Positions 1-8,850 of a DNA stretch of 64,000 nucleotides are shown piece by piece. The DNA is taken from the NCBI RefSeq assembly GCF_010384365.1, contig NZ_CP048397.1:2790001-2854000 (forward strand). The letters run 5' to 3'. Origin of the DNA: Streptomyces sp. S4.7 (GTDB lineage Bacteria; Actinomycetota; Actinomycetes; Streptomycetales; Streptomycetaceae). The notes beneath the pieces were generated by a model. It saw only the letters and a program-made list of their open reading frames with translations. It was not told where the DNA came from and searched no databases. Position numbers and translations under genes: made by a program. Numbering within the stretch: the stretch's first letter is position 1; each line of letters begins with the position of its first letter.

Positions 1-223
1 CGCCGGGGGCTGGGGTCAGCGACCGCACGTGCGGCACGCCGCCGGGATCGGGGCCGGGCGCCGGGGACGGGGCCCGCTCCAGGTCGAGATCGAGGTCGAG
101 GTCTGCCACGCCGATGTGGCGCAGCGGCGAACGCGACACCGGCCCCGGCTCTGGCCCCGGTCCTGGCCCTGGCCCTGGCGTCGAGGTTGATCGTGGGGAC
201 GTGCTCGGAGTGTGCGGCATCAT
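1..223 (-). CDS. Partial unknown gene, N-terminus only
   Basis: This reading frame begins at a double ATG (223 and 220) and runs off the left edge of the window. A GGAGG sits just upstream, with better spacing to the second ATG. The visible 73 or so residues contain a Pro-Gly run, an acidic Asp-Leu repeat around residues 45-53, and more Pro/Gly. No domain is recognisable. It starts 36 bp after the end of the GNAT gene on the same strand, so the two are probably co-transcribed. Low complexity makes even the coding call moderate. Confidence 0.45.
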   Translation of the reverse strand, partial: MMPHTPSTSPRSTSTPGPGPGPGPEPGPVSRSPLRHIGVADLDLDLDLERAPSPAPGPDPGGVPHVRSLTPAPG

Positions 224-259
224 GCCTCCGCTCGTGTGCGCTTGGGGACGGCTCGCCGG

Positions 260-1393
260 TCACCGGTCCCGGAGCCGGCCCACCTGATTCAGGGCGCTCT
301 GCGCGTATCCGGCCAGCTTCGGCCGGTTCCGTACGAAGCTGTGCGCGCGGCGCGACGGTTCGCGGCCGAGCCGGTACAGGGCCGCCCGTGGCCCCGGCCG
401 TACGGAGGCGCCCTCGCGCACCCGCAGGTTCCCGGTCTTGAGCGCGTCCTTGTACTCGGCGGCGCCGCGCCCGAGGTCGAGCAGGCCGATCCCGGCGCCG
501 GCCGCCGCCTCGGCCATCCTCAGATGGAGGATCAGGCCCGGCGAGTACTTGGCGAACTCGGTGTCGTACGCGGGGAACCAGCAGGACAGGACGGTGCGCG
601 AGCGGAGCCCGAAGTGCGCGGCGACCGGGCGGTCCGCGACGTACAGGACTGAAAGCACGCCCGAACAGCCGGGCGTGCGGCCGGGAGTGTGGTCGGCAGC
701 AAGCCGCCGCACCAGCGCGCTGATCCACTGCTTCGCGAAGCGGTCGCGGCGGCCCGTCCTGCGGTACTGCGCCGACTTCCACTCCATGAGCGTGCGCAGC
801 GCCGCCGGATCGCGCTCGTCGAAGACGAACCTGACCTCGCCGGCCTGCCGGGCCAGTCTGCGTTCCTTGGCGGTCGTCGTGCGGAAGAACTTGGGCGATC
901 CGGCGCGCAGGGCTCTCTCGTACGCCGGGTATCCCCGGCCGATGTCGATGACGGGGGAGTCGAACTCCTCGGCGGCGTCCGGGGCGAACAGCGTCTGTCC
1001 CGCTTCGAGGTTGTCGAACTCCCAGCTGGTGAGCGAGCAGGCGCGCAGCAACTCGGCTGCCGTGAGACCGAGTTCGGGGTCGAGGGGGCCGAGCACCGGC
1101 CCCTGGCAGTCGGACACGCCGAACCCGATCGCCCGGCCCTGGCCCAACGGCCCTCTCTCGTACGGGAAGAAGCCGACGACCGCCGTACCTCCCCCCTCGA
1201 CGACCGCGACGCGGGCGCCCGGCCGGACGCGTCCGACCGCCCGGGTGAACTCCGGCTCCATGAACGGATTGGCGGGCACGCCGGACAGCGCCCGTAACTC
1301 CCGCCAGCGTTCGATGTGGCCCGCGTCCAGCTCCCCCGGCCGCATCACCCGGATGCGGGCACCGGCCCCACCACGTACGCGTACGTCGCTCAA
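260..1393 (-). CDS. GNAT N-acetyltransferase, CelD/BcsL type
   Basis: This 377-residue protein has the two-lobed GNAT layout seen in CelD/BcsL or FemAB-like acyltransferases. The N-terminal half carries a family pattern near residues 35-110 (NPF-x-EPEF followed by a VVEGGG strand). The C-terminal half contains a typical region near residues 290-325 (LHLRMAEAA, then LDLGRGAAEYK). Such enzymes are usually cytoplasmic and transfer acyl or aminoacyl groups during cell-envelope or polysaccharide modification; the substrate cannot be told from sequence. Codon 33 (bases 1295-1297) is TTA, very rare in Streptomyces and read only by the bldA tRNA, so translation may be developmentally gated. It is divergent from the conservon. 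An unknown gene follows on the same strand. Confidence 0.8.
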   Translation of the reverse strand: MSDVRVRGGAGARIRVMRPGELDAGHIERWRELRALSGVPANPFMEPEFTRAVGRVRPGARVAVVEGGGTAVVGFFPYERGPLGQGRAIGFGVSDCQGPVLGPLDPELGLTAAELLRACSLTSWEFDNLEAGQTLFAPDAAEEFDSPVIDIGRGYPAYERALRAGSPKFFRTTTAKERRLARQAGEVRFVFDERDPAALRTLMEWKSAQYRRTGRRDRFAKQWISALVRRLAADHTPGRTPGCSGVLSVLYVADRPVAAHFGLRSRTVLSCWFPAYDTEFAKYSPGLILHLRMAEAAAGAGIGLLDLGRGAAEYKDALKTGNLRVREGASVRPGPRAALYRLGREPSRRAHSFVRNRPKLAGYAQSALNQVGRLRDR

Positions 1394-1639
1394 CCCGACC
1401 CCCCGGTCATCACTCGAACAGGACGGTACCGGGCCAAATCACTGCGGTACAGGGCCAGTCGCCCATGTCATGACGGATACGAAACGCGAACCGACACGGC
1501 GGGTGGACCTGTACATGGGGCGGGTGAGGACGGGGATACCGGTGAGCGGGGTGGGTTCACGCTCCCGGCCAGCGCGTATGCCCGGCGGACCGGGGGTCCG
1601 CACGTGTGCGGATGGTGCCCGTCCTGTGCCGCCGAGTGA

Positions 1640-1659
1640 CAGGAGTTGCGCAACTCCTG
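1640..1659. promoter_or_regulatory. Perfect 20-bp palindrome upstream of cvnA
   Basis: CAGGAGTTGC is followed directly by its exact reverse complement with no spacer. It lies in the 415-bp gap (1394-1808) between the divergent GNAT gene and the conservon, about 150 bp before the cvnA start. A TAGTAT hexamer at about 1681 could be a -10 element just downstream. Perfect palindromes of this size in a divergent promoter suggest a dimeric repressor site; the regulator is unknown. I see no gene in the rest of the gap. Confidence 0.5.
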
Positions 1660-1808
1660 CCCTAATCCAGCTCATTGCTCGTAGTATCTGGGTGCTCACG
1701 ATCACGCGAGTCGATCAAACCGCTCGCAACCCCTACGTGTCCGACGAGTCCTGGAAGAGGCCCGGTCCCCGTGTCAGCCCTATCCACGCCTGCCATGTCG
1801 GGGTCACT

Positions 1809-3329
1809 GTGTTGAGCCGGCAGCCGAACAGACGGAAACAACAGGCGCTGTGGTGGCTGGGGGCCCTGGTGGCCGCAGCCGTCGCCGCGGTGCTCATCGG
1901 ACAGGCGTCCACGGCGGAGTGGAGCCAGGCACTCGCGAGCGGCTGCGCGGCCCTGGCGGTACTGCTTGTGGCCTGGGTCCTGGTGCTGCACCGGCGGTTG
2001 GGCGCGGAGCGCGCCGAGCGGGACCGGGAGCGGCGGACCGCGACCGCGCGGGGCGCCGAAGTCGCCCATCTGGCCGCCGTACGCGTCCCCGCCATCGCCG
2101 AACGGGTGCGTGCGGGGCGGCGGTTGGACGGCGTCCCCGGACCTGTCGCCCCCGAGGCCGACACCGGCGAGGACTTCGCACGGGCGCTGGCCGCGGTGGT
2201 CGCCGCGCTCGGCTCGGACGAGGGGGTACGGCGCGAGCGCGGGCTGCGCGACTCGGTGCAGACGGCCTTCGAGTCGGTCGCCCGCAACATGCACGCGATG
2301 GCCACGGTGCAGCAGCAGGTGCTCGACCACGTGGAGCGTGCCATCGACGACCCGCGCCTGATGGCGGACGTGATGAAGGCCGACCACGCGGCCTCGCAGA
2401 TGACCCGCAAGGCCCAGACGCTGCTGGTGATGTGCGGGATCTGGCCGGCCAGGCGCGAGTCGCAGCCGGTCTCGCTGTACGACTGTGTGCGCGGCGCGAT
2501 GTCGCGGATCGTGGAGTTCGGGCGGGTGGAGGTGCACGGCGGGCAGACGCTGTTCGTGGTGCCGCCGGCCGTCGAGGGTCTGATGCACGCGATCGCCGAA
2601 CTCCTGGAGAACGCGACCGTGTTCTCGCCCTCGCGCACCCAGGTCGTGGTGACGATCCGCGAAGTGGGCGCGGGGGCCGTCGTGGAGATCGACGACGCGG
2701 GCCTCGGTATGCCGCCGGACGTACTGCACCAGGCGATGTCACAGCTCAGGGACGAACTGGACCTGACCAGGCTCGGGGCCGTACCCCGGCTGGGGCTGGC
2801 GTGCGTGGGGCGCTGGAGCCGGGAGATGGGCTTCAACGTGGAGCTGACGGGGACGTCGGCGTACGGCGGGACGCGGGCCGTCACCTTCGTACCGCACCGG
2901 CTGCTGACCGAACCGCTGTCGCACTTCCCGGCGGAGCCGGTGCCGGTGCGGGAGACGGCGTCCGCGACGGCGGGCACCTCGGCGGTGGGCGAATCCTCGG
3001 CGGACGGCTCGACGGCGGGCGACCCGTCGGCGGACGGCGAGCGTGAGCACGAGCGGTCGACCGCCGCGGTGAGCGCGGAGGACGGGCCCGGCGCGCTGCC
3101 GCGCCGCCGCAGCAGGCGCCGGAGCCCCGCCACCGAGGCGGGCCAGGACCGGGCCGAAGACCGGGCGCCGCGGCAGCAGCCCCCACCGCAGGCGCGGCCC
3201 GACCGTCCCTGGACCCCCGAAGCGGCACGCGCGTCGATCACCAGCGTGCTCTCCGGCTCGCGTCGTGGCCGCGCGGAGGCCGTCCAGGACACCGAAGTGC
3301 CCGACCAACACGACGGAGGCCGGCAGTGA
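1809..3329 (+). CDS. cvnA: Conservon sensor histidine kinase-like protein CvnA
   Basis: This 506-residue membrane protein has two N-terminal hydrophobic segments (about residues 13-32 and 38-58). A putative dimerisation/phosphoacceptor helix follows (DHAASQ, then LLVMCG, near residues 195-215). Next comes a GHKL ATPase domain with an N-box around ELLENATVFSP and a G1 box DDAGLGM. The C-terminal 150 residues are low-complexity and Arg/Pro/Ala-rich. It lacks the large extracellular nitrate-sensor domain of longer CvnA proteins. I chose the GTG at 1809, preceded by GGGG at 1800-1803; TTG at 1812 is the alternative. It is the first gene of a translationally coupled conservon whose products are thought to form a membrane GTPase-signalling complex resembling eukaryotic G-protein systems. 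Confidence 0.88.
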   Translation: MLSRQPNRRKQQALWWLGALVAAAVAAVLIGQASTAEWSQALASGCAALAVLLVAWVLVLHRRLGAERAERDRERRTATARGAEVAHLAAVRVPAIAERVRAGRRLDGVPGPVAPEADTGEDFARALAAVVAALGSDEGVRRERGLRDSVQTAFESVARNMHAMATVQQQVLDHVERAIDDPRLMADVMKADHAASQMTRKAQTLLVMCGIWPARRESQPVSLYDCVRGAMSRIVEFGRVEVHGGQTLFVVPPAVEGLMHAIAELLENATVFSPSRTQVVVTIREVGAGAVVEIDDAGLGMPPDVLHQAMSQLRDELDLTRLGAVPRLGLACVGRWSREMGFNVELTGTSAYGGTRAVTFVPHRLLTEPLSHFPAEPVPVRETASATAGTSAVGESSADGSTAGDPSADGEREHERSTAAVSAEDGPGALPRRRSRRRSPATEAGQDRAEDRAPRQQPPPQARPDRPWTPEAARASITSVLSGSRRGRAEAVQDTEVPDQHDGGRQ

Positions 3330-3784
3330 CCGGAAGAGTGACCGGAACGATCTCCCGACTGCCCGACCTGGGATGGATGCTCCGCCCGTTGACCGACATC
3401 CCCGGGGTCCGGCACGCGGTGGTCGTCTCCGAGGACGGTCTGCGGCTCGGCCACGCGTCCGCCGCCGATCTGGCGGGCCCGGTGGCCGAACTGAGCGTGG
3501 CCGAGGCCGAATCGCTGGCCGCCGCGTCCGCGGCGCTGACCATGACCGGCCGGTCGACGGCGGGGCTGCTGTTCGGGAGCGGCGCGGGCGTACGGCAGTT
3601 GATGCTGGAGTCCGACCACGGCTTCATCCTCTTCACGTCGGCCGGAGTGGGCGCCCAGTTGGGCGCCGCGACCGAGACCGACGCCGATGTGGGTCTGGTG
3701 GCTCAGCAGATGCAGCTCCTGATCGTGAAGATCGGCAGCCACCTGAGCAGCCAGCCCCGGGATCCGGTGAGCCCGTCGTCATGA
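3326..3784 (+). CDS. cvnB: Roadblock/LC7 family protein CvnB
   Basis: This 152-residue roadblock/LC7-fold protein carries the usual opening (LPDLGWMLRPLTDIPGVRHAVVVSEDGL) and a strand-helix layout ending near residue 140. Roadblock proteins dimerise and act as regulators or scaffolds for small Ras-like GTPases. Here the expected partner is the GTPase encoded two genes downstream. The GTG start overlaps the cvnA stop in a GTGA arrangement, which implies translational coupling. The fixed order kinase, roadblock, DUF742, GTPase makes the assignment secure. Confidence 0.92.
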   Translation: MTGRVTGTISRLPDLGWMLRPLTDIPGVRHAVVVSEDGLRLGHASAADLAGPVAELSVAEAESLAAASAALTMTGRSTAGLLFGSGAGVRQLMLESDHGFILFTSAGVGAQLGAATETDADVGLVAQQMQLLIVKIGSHLSSQPRDPVSPSS

Positions 3785-4143
3785 CGGAGCGCTCCGACGA
3801 CCGGGCCACCACCTCGGCGGTACGCCCGTACGTGATCACGGGTGGAAGGGCGGACGCCGGAGGCGAGCCACTGTCCTGGGAGTCGCTCGTGGTGGCCAGG
3901 GAAGGCGACCAGCCGGCGACACTCCAGCCGGAGCACCGGACGATCCTGACGCACTGTCAGGGGTTGCTGTCGGTGGCCGAGGTGTCGGCCCATCTCGGTC
4001 AACCGCCCTCCGTCGTCCAGGTGTTGCTCGCCGATCTCATCGACTGGGGACTGATCGTCACCCGTCCGCCCATACCGCCGGCCGAACGAGCCGATGTGAC
4101 CATGCTGAGAAAGGTCCTCCATGGCCTCGAAAGCCGCCTCTGA
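3781..4143 (+). CDS. cvnC: DUF742 family protein CvnC
   Basis: This protein of 120 residues belongs to DUF742. Recognisable parts are the N-terminal VRPYVITGGR segment and a predicted winged-helix-like region: a helix around LLSVAEVSAHL followed by VVQVLLADLIDWGLI. That layout suggests an adaptor or a degenerate DNA/protein-binding domain. The ATG overlaps the upstream stop by 4 bp (ATGA), and the gene's 3' end overlaps cvnD by 23 bp, so all four core conservon genes are coupled. The biochemical role in conservons is not well established. Confidence 0.9.
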   Translation: MTERSDDRATTSAVRPYVITGGRADAGGEPLSWESLVVAREGDQPATLQPEHRTILTHCQGLLSVAEVSAHLGQPPSVVQVLLADLIDWGLIVTRPPIPPAERADVTMLRKVLHGLESRL

Positions 4144-4789
4144 GGCCGAGGCGTCCGCGCTGAACACGCCCGGCGACGACGCCTCCGGCAAGGACGCCAC
4201 CGGCAGGGGCGACGCAGCCGCCGGCAAGTACGTCAGGTCCAGCGTCGCCGGCGCGGCCAAGATCATGGTCGTCGGGCCGCTGGGCGTCGGCAAGACGACG
4301 TTCATCGGTACGGTCTCCGAGATCAAACCGCTCAGCACCGAGGCCGTCATGACCAAGGCCGGCGCCTCCGTCGACGTGACGGTCGACCAGGCCAAGGCCA
4401 CCACCACCGTCGCGCTGGACTTCGGCCGTATGACGATCGACGGCGAGCTGGTCCTCTACCTCTTCGGCACACCGGGGCAGCAGCGCTTCCTGCCCGCCTG
4501 GCGCGATCTGGCGCGGGGCGCGCTCGGGGCGCTCGCCCTCGTGGACACCCGCGATCTGACCTCTTCGTTCGACGCGCTCGGCCATCTGGAGGACCTGGGA
4601 CTGCCGTTCGCGGTCGCCGTCAACGTCTTCCCGGGCAGCCCCACGCACAGCGACGCCGAGCTGCGCGCGGCGCTCGACCTGCTGCCGGACACACCGCTGG
4701 TGTCCTGCGACGCGCGGGACGAGCGGTCCTCGGTCATGGCGCTCATCGCCCTCGTACGCCATCTAGTCCTCGCCGCCGAGTCCTCATGA
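4121..4789 (+). CDS. cvnD: Conservon GTP-binding protein CvnD
   Basis: This 222-residue small Ras-like GTPase of the conservon (MglA-like) family has a P-loop, GPLGVGKTT, at about residues 51-59. A switch-II-like segment (LFGTPGQQRF) is near residues 114-123, and FPGSP/SCDARD-type base-recognition regions follow. The N-terminal 45 residues are Ala/Gly-rich and probably flexible. Family members hydrolyse GTP and are thought to relay the state of the CvnA kinase to downstream targets, with the roadblock protein as regulator. The gene overlaps cvnC and is followed 30 bp later by a P450 gene, as in the S. coelicolor conservons that carry P450s. Confidence 0.92.
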   Translation: MASKAASEAEASALNTPGDDASGKDATGRGDAAAGKYVRSSVAGAAKIMVVGPLGVGKTTFIGTVSEIKPLSTEAVMTKAGASVDVTVDQAKATTTVALDFGRMTIDGELVLYLFGTPGQQRFLPAWRDLARGALGALALVDTRDLTSSFDALGHLEDLGLPFAVAVNVFPGSPTHSDAELRAALDLLPDTPLVSCDARDERSSVMALIALVRHLVLAAESS

Positions 4790-4819
4790 CGACGGAGCCC
4801 GTATGACCACGGAGTGCAG

Positions 4820-6118
4820 ATGACCACGCCCACACCGACGCCCGCGCCCGGGCACGGGCCCATGTCGGCGCCCTTGCCGCTGTCGGCACACTCGCCCGCG
4901 ACGCCGATCTACGGCGAGCAGCTCGACGGTGACGGGATGCCGCGCCTGTACGAGCGGCTGCGCGCCGAGTACGGCCCGGTGGCCCCCGTCACCGTCGCGC
5001 CCGGCATCGAGGCGTGGCTGGTGATCGGGCACCGCGAGGTGCTGCGGCTGACCCGTGAGGAGCAGGACTTCTCGCACGACCCGCGCCGCTGGAGCCTGCT
5101 GCGCGAGGGCCGGGTGCCCGCGGACTCGCCGATCCTGCCGATGGTCGGCTGGCGGCCGGCGCTGCTGTTCGCGGACGGTCAGCAGCACCGCCGGATGCGG
5201 GCGGCCGTGTCGGACGCGCTGGGCCGGATCAACGGGCACGAACTGCGGCGCGGCGTACGGGCGACGGCCGAGCGCCTCATCGCGGAGTTCGCCGACGGCA
5301 AGCGGGCGGATCTGGTCTCCGACTACGCGCGCAAGCTGCCGCTGATGGTGATCACCGGTCTGCTCGGGCTCGACGAGCAGACGGGGCAGAAGCTCGTCCA
5401 GGCCATCGCGGGGCTGGTGGTGGCGAACGCCGACTCCGCCGACGCCAGCAAGCGGATGGGCGCGATCCTGCTCGCCCTGATCGAGGAGAAGCGGCACCGC
5501 CCCGGCAACGACGTGACGTCCGCGCTGCTGCACCATCCGGCGCGGCTGACGGACGAGGAGGTGCTGCACAACCTGGTCGTGATGTTCGTCGCGGGCAACC
5601 AGACCACGGTGAACTGGATCGCCACCACCCTGCGCATCCTGCTGTGCGACCCGGCGTTCCGGTCCTCGCTCAGCGGCGGTCATCTGAGCGTCGACGACGC
5701 GCTGGACCTGGTGCTGTGGCGCTTCCCGCCGACGCAGAACTTCCCCGCCCGGTACGCCACCCGCGACCTGCGGTTCGGCGGCCGGGAGATCCGGTCCGGG
5801 GACATGCTGATCCTCGGTCTGGCGGCGGCGAACGCCGACCCCGGCATCCTGCCGGAGGACGGCACGCCCGTCGTCGGCAACCGGTCCCATCTGGCGTTCG
5901 GGGCCGGGCCGCACACCTGCCCGGCCCAGGACCCGGCCAGGCTGATCACGCGTACCGCGGTCGACACGATCAGGCACCGGCTGCCGGATCTCGAACTGGC
6001 CGTGCCGGAACACGAGTTGGCCTGGATCAAATCGCCCTGGAGCAAGGGCCTGGCGGCCCTGCCCGTCCGCTTCACCGAGCCGCAGTTGCCCCGTGACGCG
6101 CGGGCGACGCGGAGTTGA
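4820..6118 (+). CDS. CYP157-like cytochrome P450 lacking ExxR
   Basis: This 432-residue P450 has a normal heme-binding loop (FGAGPHTC, Cys near residue 366) and an I-helix region around FVAGNQTTVN, where AGxxT is AGNQT. In the K-helix the universal ExxR is replaced: the segment reads DLVLWRFPP where the neighbouring P450 has EETLRWDSP. Loss of ExxR is a known property of the Streptomyces CYP157 family, which sits beside CYP154 genes in conservons, exactly as here. ATG 4820 has GGAG at 4811-4814; an in-frame GTG at 4814 is less likely. Its substrate and redox partner are unknown, and it may act with the next P450 or in signalling rather than classical oxidation. Confidence 0.9.
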   Translation: MTTPTPTPAPGHGPMSAPLPLSAHSPATPIYGEQLDGDGMPRLYERLRAEYGPVAPVTVAPGIEAWLVIGHREVLRLTREEQDFSHDPRRWSLLREGRVPADSPILPMVGWRPALLFADGQQHRRMRAAVSDALGRINGHELRRGVRATAERLIAEFADGKRADLVSDYARKLPLMVITGLLGLDEQTGQKLVQAIAGLVVANADSADASKRMGAILLALIEEKRHRPGNDVTSALLHHPARLTDEEVLHNLVVMFVAGNQTTVNWIATTLRILLCDPAFRSSLSGGHLSVDDALDLVLWRFPPTQNFPARYATRDLRFGGREIRSGDMLILGLAAANADPGILPEDGTPVVGNRSHLAFGAGPHTCPAQDPARLITRTAVDTIRHRLPDLELAVPEHELAWIKSPWSKGLAALPVRFTEPQLPRDARATRS

Positions 6119-6128
6119 GGAGAGCCTG

Positions 6129-7388
6129 TTGAGCCCCGAGCCGAGCACCACCCCCGAGACGTCCGGCACCGCACCGCACCGGATGGACCCGTCCGGCGGC
6201 TGCCCGCACGCCGCGAACGCGCGCCTGCTCGCGCGGGGCGCGGTGGCCCCCGTCGTACTCCCCGGCGACGTCGGGGCCATGGCCGTCATCGGGCACGACG
6301 CGCTGAAGGAGTTCCTTTCCCACCCCGATGTCGCCAAGGGCGCCACGCACTTCACCGCGCTCCAGGACGGGCTGATCCCCGACGGGTGGCCGCTGAAGAC
6401 GTTCGCGACCGTGCAGGGCATGACGACGGCGGACGGCGACGACCACCGGCGGCTGCGCTCGCTGGTGAGCAAGGCGTTCACGACGCGGCGGGTGGAGGCC
6501 CTGCGCGGCCGGGTGGAGGAGGTCACCGCGGAGCTGCTGGACGCCCTGGAGGCGGCGGGCGACGGGGAGCAGGCGATCGACCTGCGCGAGCACTTCGCGC
6601 TGCCGCTGCCGATGGGCGTGATCTGTGAACTGCTGGGCGTGGACGCGGAGTACCAGGACCGGCTGCACCATCTGTCGAACCAGATCGTCGCGACCGACAT
6701 CGCCCCCGAGGACGCGATGGCGGCCAACCGGGAGATCGTGGCCGTCCTGGGCGCGGTGGCCGCCTCCCGTACCGAGAAGCCCGGCGAGGACCTGACGAGC
6801 GCGCTGATCGCGGTGCGCGAGGAGGACGGCGACCGGCTGAGCGGGCACGAACTCATCGGCACGCTGCTCCTGATGATCATCGCGGGGCACGAGACGACGC
6901 TGAATCTGATCACCAACGCGGTGCGCGCGCTGTGCCGCCACCGCGATCAGCTCGAACTGGTCCTGTACGGCAAGGCGAGCTGGTCGGACGTGGTCGAGGA
7001 GACCCTGCGCTGGGACAGCCCGGTGAGCTTCTTCCCGTTCCGCTACCCGACCCGTGACCTGACCGTGGACGGCACGGTGATCCCGCGGGGGACGCCGGTG
7101 CTCGCGGGCTACTCGGCGGCGGGCCGCGACAAGGCCGCGCACGGCGAGGACGCGGACGTGTTCGACCTCACCAGGCACACGGGCCCGACCGCCCGCCATC
7201 TCTCGCTCGGGCACGGCGCCCACTTCTGTCTCGGGTCCTCGCTCGCCCGGATGGAGGCGACGATCGCGCTGGAGCGGCTGTTCGCGCGCTTCCCGAACCT
7301 CGACGTCGCGGTCACGGATGCGGAACTGCCGCGCCACGCGAGTTTCGTGGGCAACAGCGTGCAGCAACTGCCGGTCACATTGCGGTAG
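6129..7388 (+). CDS. CYP154-like cytochrome P450
   Basis: This 419-residue P450 has an intact ExxR (EETLR), an I-helix AGHETT, and a heme loop LGHGAHFC, in which the usual first Phe is Leu. Family features such as a GCPH-type N-terminus and the GWPLKTF segment point to CYP154. The start chosen is TTG 6129, because GAGGAGAG at 6117-6124 is ideally spaced; an upstream GTG at 6093 would overlap the previous gene. It closes the conservon. CYP154/CYP157 pairs are conserved in conservons, but their physiological substrate is not known. Confidence 0.88.
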   Translation: MSPEPSTTPETSGTAPHRMDPSGGCPHAANARLLARGAVAPVVLPGDVGAMAVIGHDALKEFLSHPDVAKGATHFTALQDGLIPDGWPLKTFATVQGMTTADGDDHRRLRSLVSKAFTTRRVEALRGRVEEVTAELLDALEAAGDGEQAIDLREHFALPLPMGVICELLGVDAEYQDRLHHLSNQIVATDIAPEDAMAANREIVAVLGAVAASRTEKPGEDLTSALIAVREEDGDRLSGHELIGTLLLMIIAGHETTLNLITNAVRALCRHRDQLELVLYGKASWSDVVEETLRWDSPVSFFPFRYPTRDLTVDGTVIPRGTPVLAGYSAAGRDKAAHGEDADVFDLTRHTGPTARHLSLGHGAHFCLGSSLARMEATIALERLFARFPNLDVAVTDAELPRHASFVGNSVQQLPVTLR

Positions 7389-7447
7389 TTGCCCAGGGGC
7401 GGTGGAGGCCGCACCAGGGGAGGTCGGGTGACGGGCAGTCAGGAACT

Positions 7448-7461
7448 TTGGTCCATACCAA
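7448..7461. promoter_or_regulatory. DasR-type (dre-like) inverted repeat
   Basis: TTGGT, a 4-base spacer, then ACCAA forms an inverted repeat about 120 bp before the glucanase start. The core TGGTCCATACCA matches 10 of 12 positions of the dre core TGGTCTAGACCA bound by the GntR regulator DasR, which controls chitin and glucan utilisation genes in Streptomyces. The match is from memory and imperfect. Direct control of the secreted hydrolase is an inference. Confidence 0.45.
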
Positions 7462-7581
7462 CGCCTTGACGGCCCCTCCCGCCCTCCCTTAAATCAAGTA
7501 TTGAAATAACCGGGTTCAACCCCGCGTTCCATCGCCCCGAATGCCATGCTCATGCCTCCACAAGAAGTGAAGTGATGACCT

Positions 7582-8850
7582 GTGCGAACCCCCCTGCGGC
7601 GTCGTGTGACGCTGTACGCCCTGGCTCTTCTCTGCTGTACGAGCGTGGCCACCGCCGGGCCCGCCGGAGCGGCGCCCACCCCCGAGCCCCGCGTCGACGC
7701 CGCGAGCGCCGCGCCCATGGCCGTGACGTTCGACGAGAACTTCGACGGACCCGCCGGATCGGCCGTCAACGGCAGTAGATGGCAGATCGAGACCGGCGAC
7801 AACGTCAACAACCACGAACGGCAGTACTACACGGCGGGCAACAACAACGCCGCCCTCGACGGCCAGGGCAATCTCGTCATCACCGCCCGCAAGGACAACC
7901 CCGGCAACTACCAGTGCTGGTACGGCCGTTGCGAGTACACCTCCGCCCGGCTCAACACCGCGGGCAAGTTCACGGCGCAGTACGGGCGGGTCGAGGCCCG
8001 GATGAAGATCCCGCGCGGCCAGGGCATGTGGCCCGCGTTCTGGATGCTCGGCAACAACATGGGCCAGGTCGGCTGGCCCAACAGCGGCGAGATCGACATC
8101 ATGGAGAACGTCGGCTTCGAGCCCGGCACGGTCCACGGCACGCTGCACGGCCCCGGTTACTCGGGCTCGGGCGGCATCGGCGCCGGCTACACCCTCCCCG
8201 GCGGCCAGGCGTTCGCCGACGCCTTCCACACCTTCGCGATCGACTGGTCGCCCAACTCCATCCGCTGGTCGGTCGACGGCAACGTCTTCCAGACCCGTAC
8301 GCCCGCCGATCTGGGCGGCCGGGAGTGGGTGTTCAACAAGCCGTTCTTCCTGATCCTCAACCTCGCCGTGGGCGGCTACTGGCCCGGTGACCCCAACGGC
8401 AGCACGCCCTTCCCGAGCACCCTGACCGTCGACTACGTGCGGGTCACCACCGACGGCGGCGGAGGCACCGGTGGCTCGATCACCGGCCTCGGCGGCAAGT
8501 GCCTGGACGTGGCGGCGGCGAATCCGGCCAACGGGACGCCTGTTCAGCTCTACGACTGCAACGGCTCGGCCGCGCAGCAGTGGAGCCGGGGCGCCAACGA
8601 CTCGCTGCGGGCGCTCGGCAAGTGCCTGGACGTGAAGGACAACAGCACCGCGAACGGCGCGCAGCTCCAGCTCTGGGACTGCGCGGGCACGGGCAATCAA
8701 CGCTGGGCCGTGTCGGGTGCGAACGATGTCGTGAACATCCAGGCGGACAAATGCATGGACGTGACCGGCGGCGCCGCGACCAACGGGGCACGGGCCCAGC
8801 TCTGGACGTGCACGGGCGCGGCCAACCAGAAGTGGTCGGTGAACGCGTAG
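7582..8850 (+). CDS. Secreted GH16 endo-beta-glucanase with ricin-type CBM13
   Basis: This 422-residue secreted hydrolase has a Sec signal peptide (Arg-rich start, hydrophobic core at about residues 9-26, AxA-type site near residue 31). A GH16 domain occupies about residues 45-295, with catalytic residues in EIDIMEN (nucleophile Glu170, acid/base Glu175). A Gly/Thr linker leads to a C-terminal ricin-B/CBM13 trefoil at about residues 305-422, with three GKCLDV/DKCMDV repeats and QxW motifs. Family members cut beta-1,3 or mixed-linked glucans such as laminarin. The GTG start has only a weak ribosome site. It is a single-gene unit upstream of a short repeat element, possibly controlled through the dre-like site before it. 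Confidence 0.93.
   Translation: MRTPLRRRVTLYALALLCCTSVATAGPAGAAPTPEPRVDAASAAPMAVTFDENFDGPAGSAVNGSRWQIETGDNVNNHERQYYTAGNNNAALDGQGNLVITARKDNPGNYQCWYGRCEYTSARLNTAGKFTAQYGRVEARMKIPRGQGMWPAFWMLGNNMGQVGWPNSGEIDIMENVGFEPGTVHGTLHGPGYSGSGGIGAGYTLPGGQAFADAFHTFAIDWSPNSIRWSVDGNVFQTRTPADLGGREWVFNKPFFLILNLAVGGYWPGDPNGSTPFPSTLTVDYVRVTTDGGGGTGGSITGLGGKCLDVAAANPANGTPVQLYDCNGSAAQQWSRGANDSLRALGKCLDVKDNSTANGAQLQLWDCAGTGNQRWAVSGANDVVNIQADKCMDVTGGAATNGARAQLWTCTGAANQKWSVNA

Noticed and set aside
1439..1705. Small leftward frames in the conservon upstream gap
   Set aside because: No ribosome site or conserved motif; the region looks regulatory.
438..1808. N-terminal extension of the CvnA reading frame
   Set aside because: It overlaps the GNAT gene in antisense and has a low-complexity sequence; homologues begin near GTG 1809.
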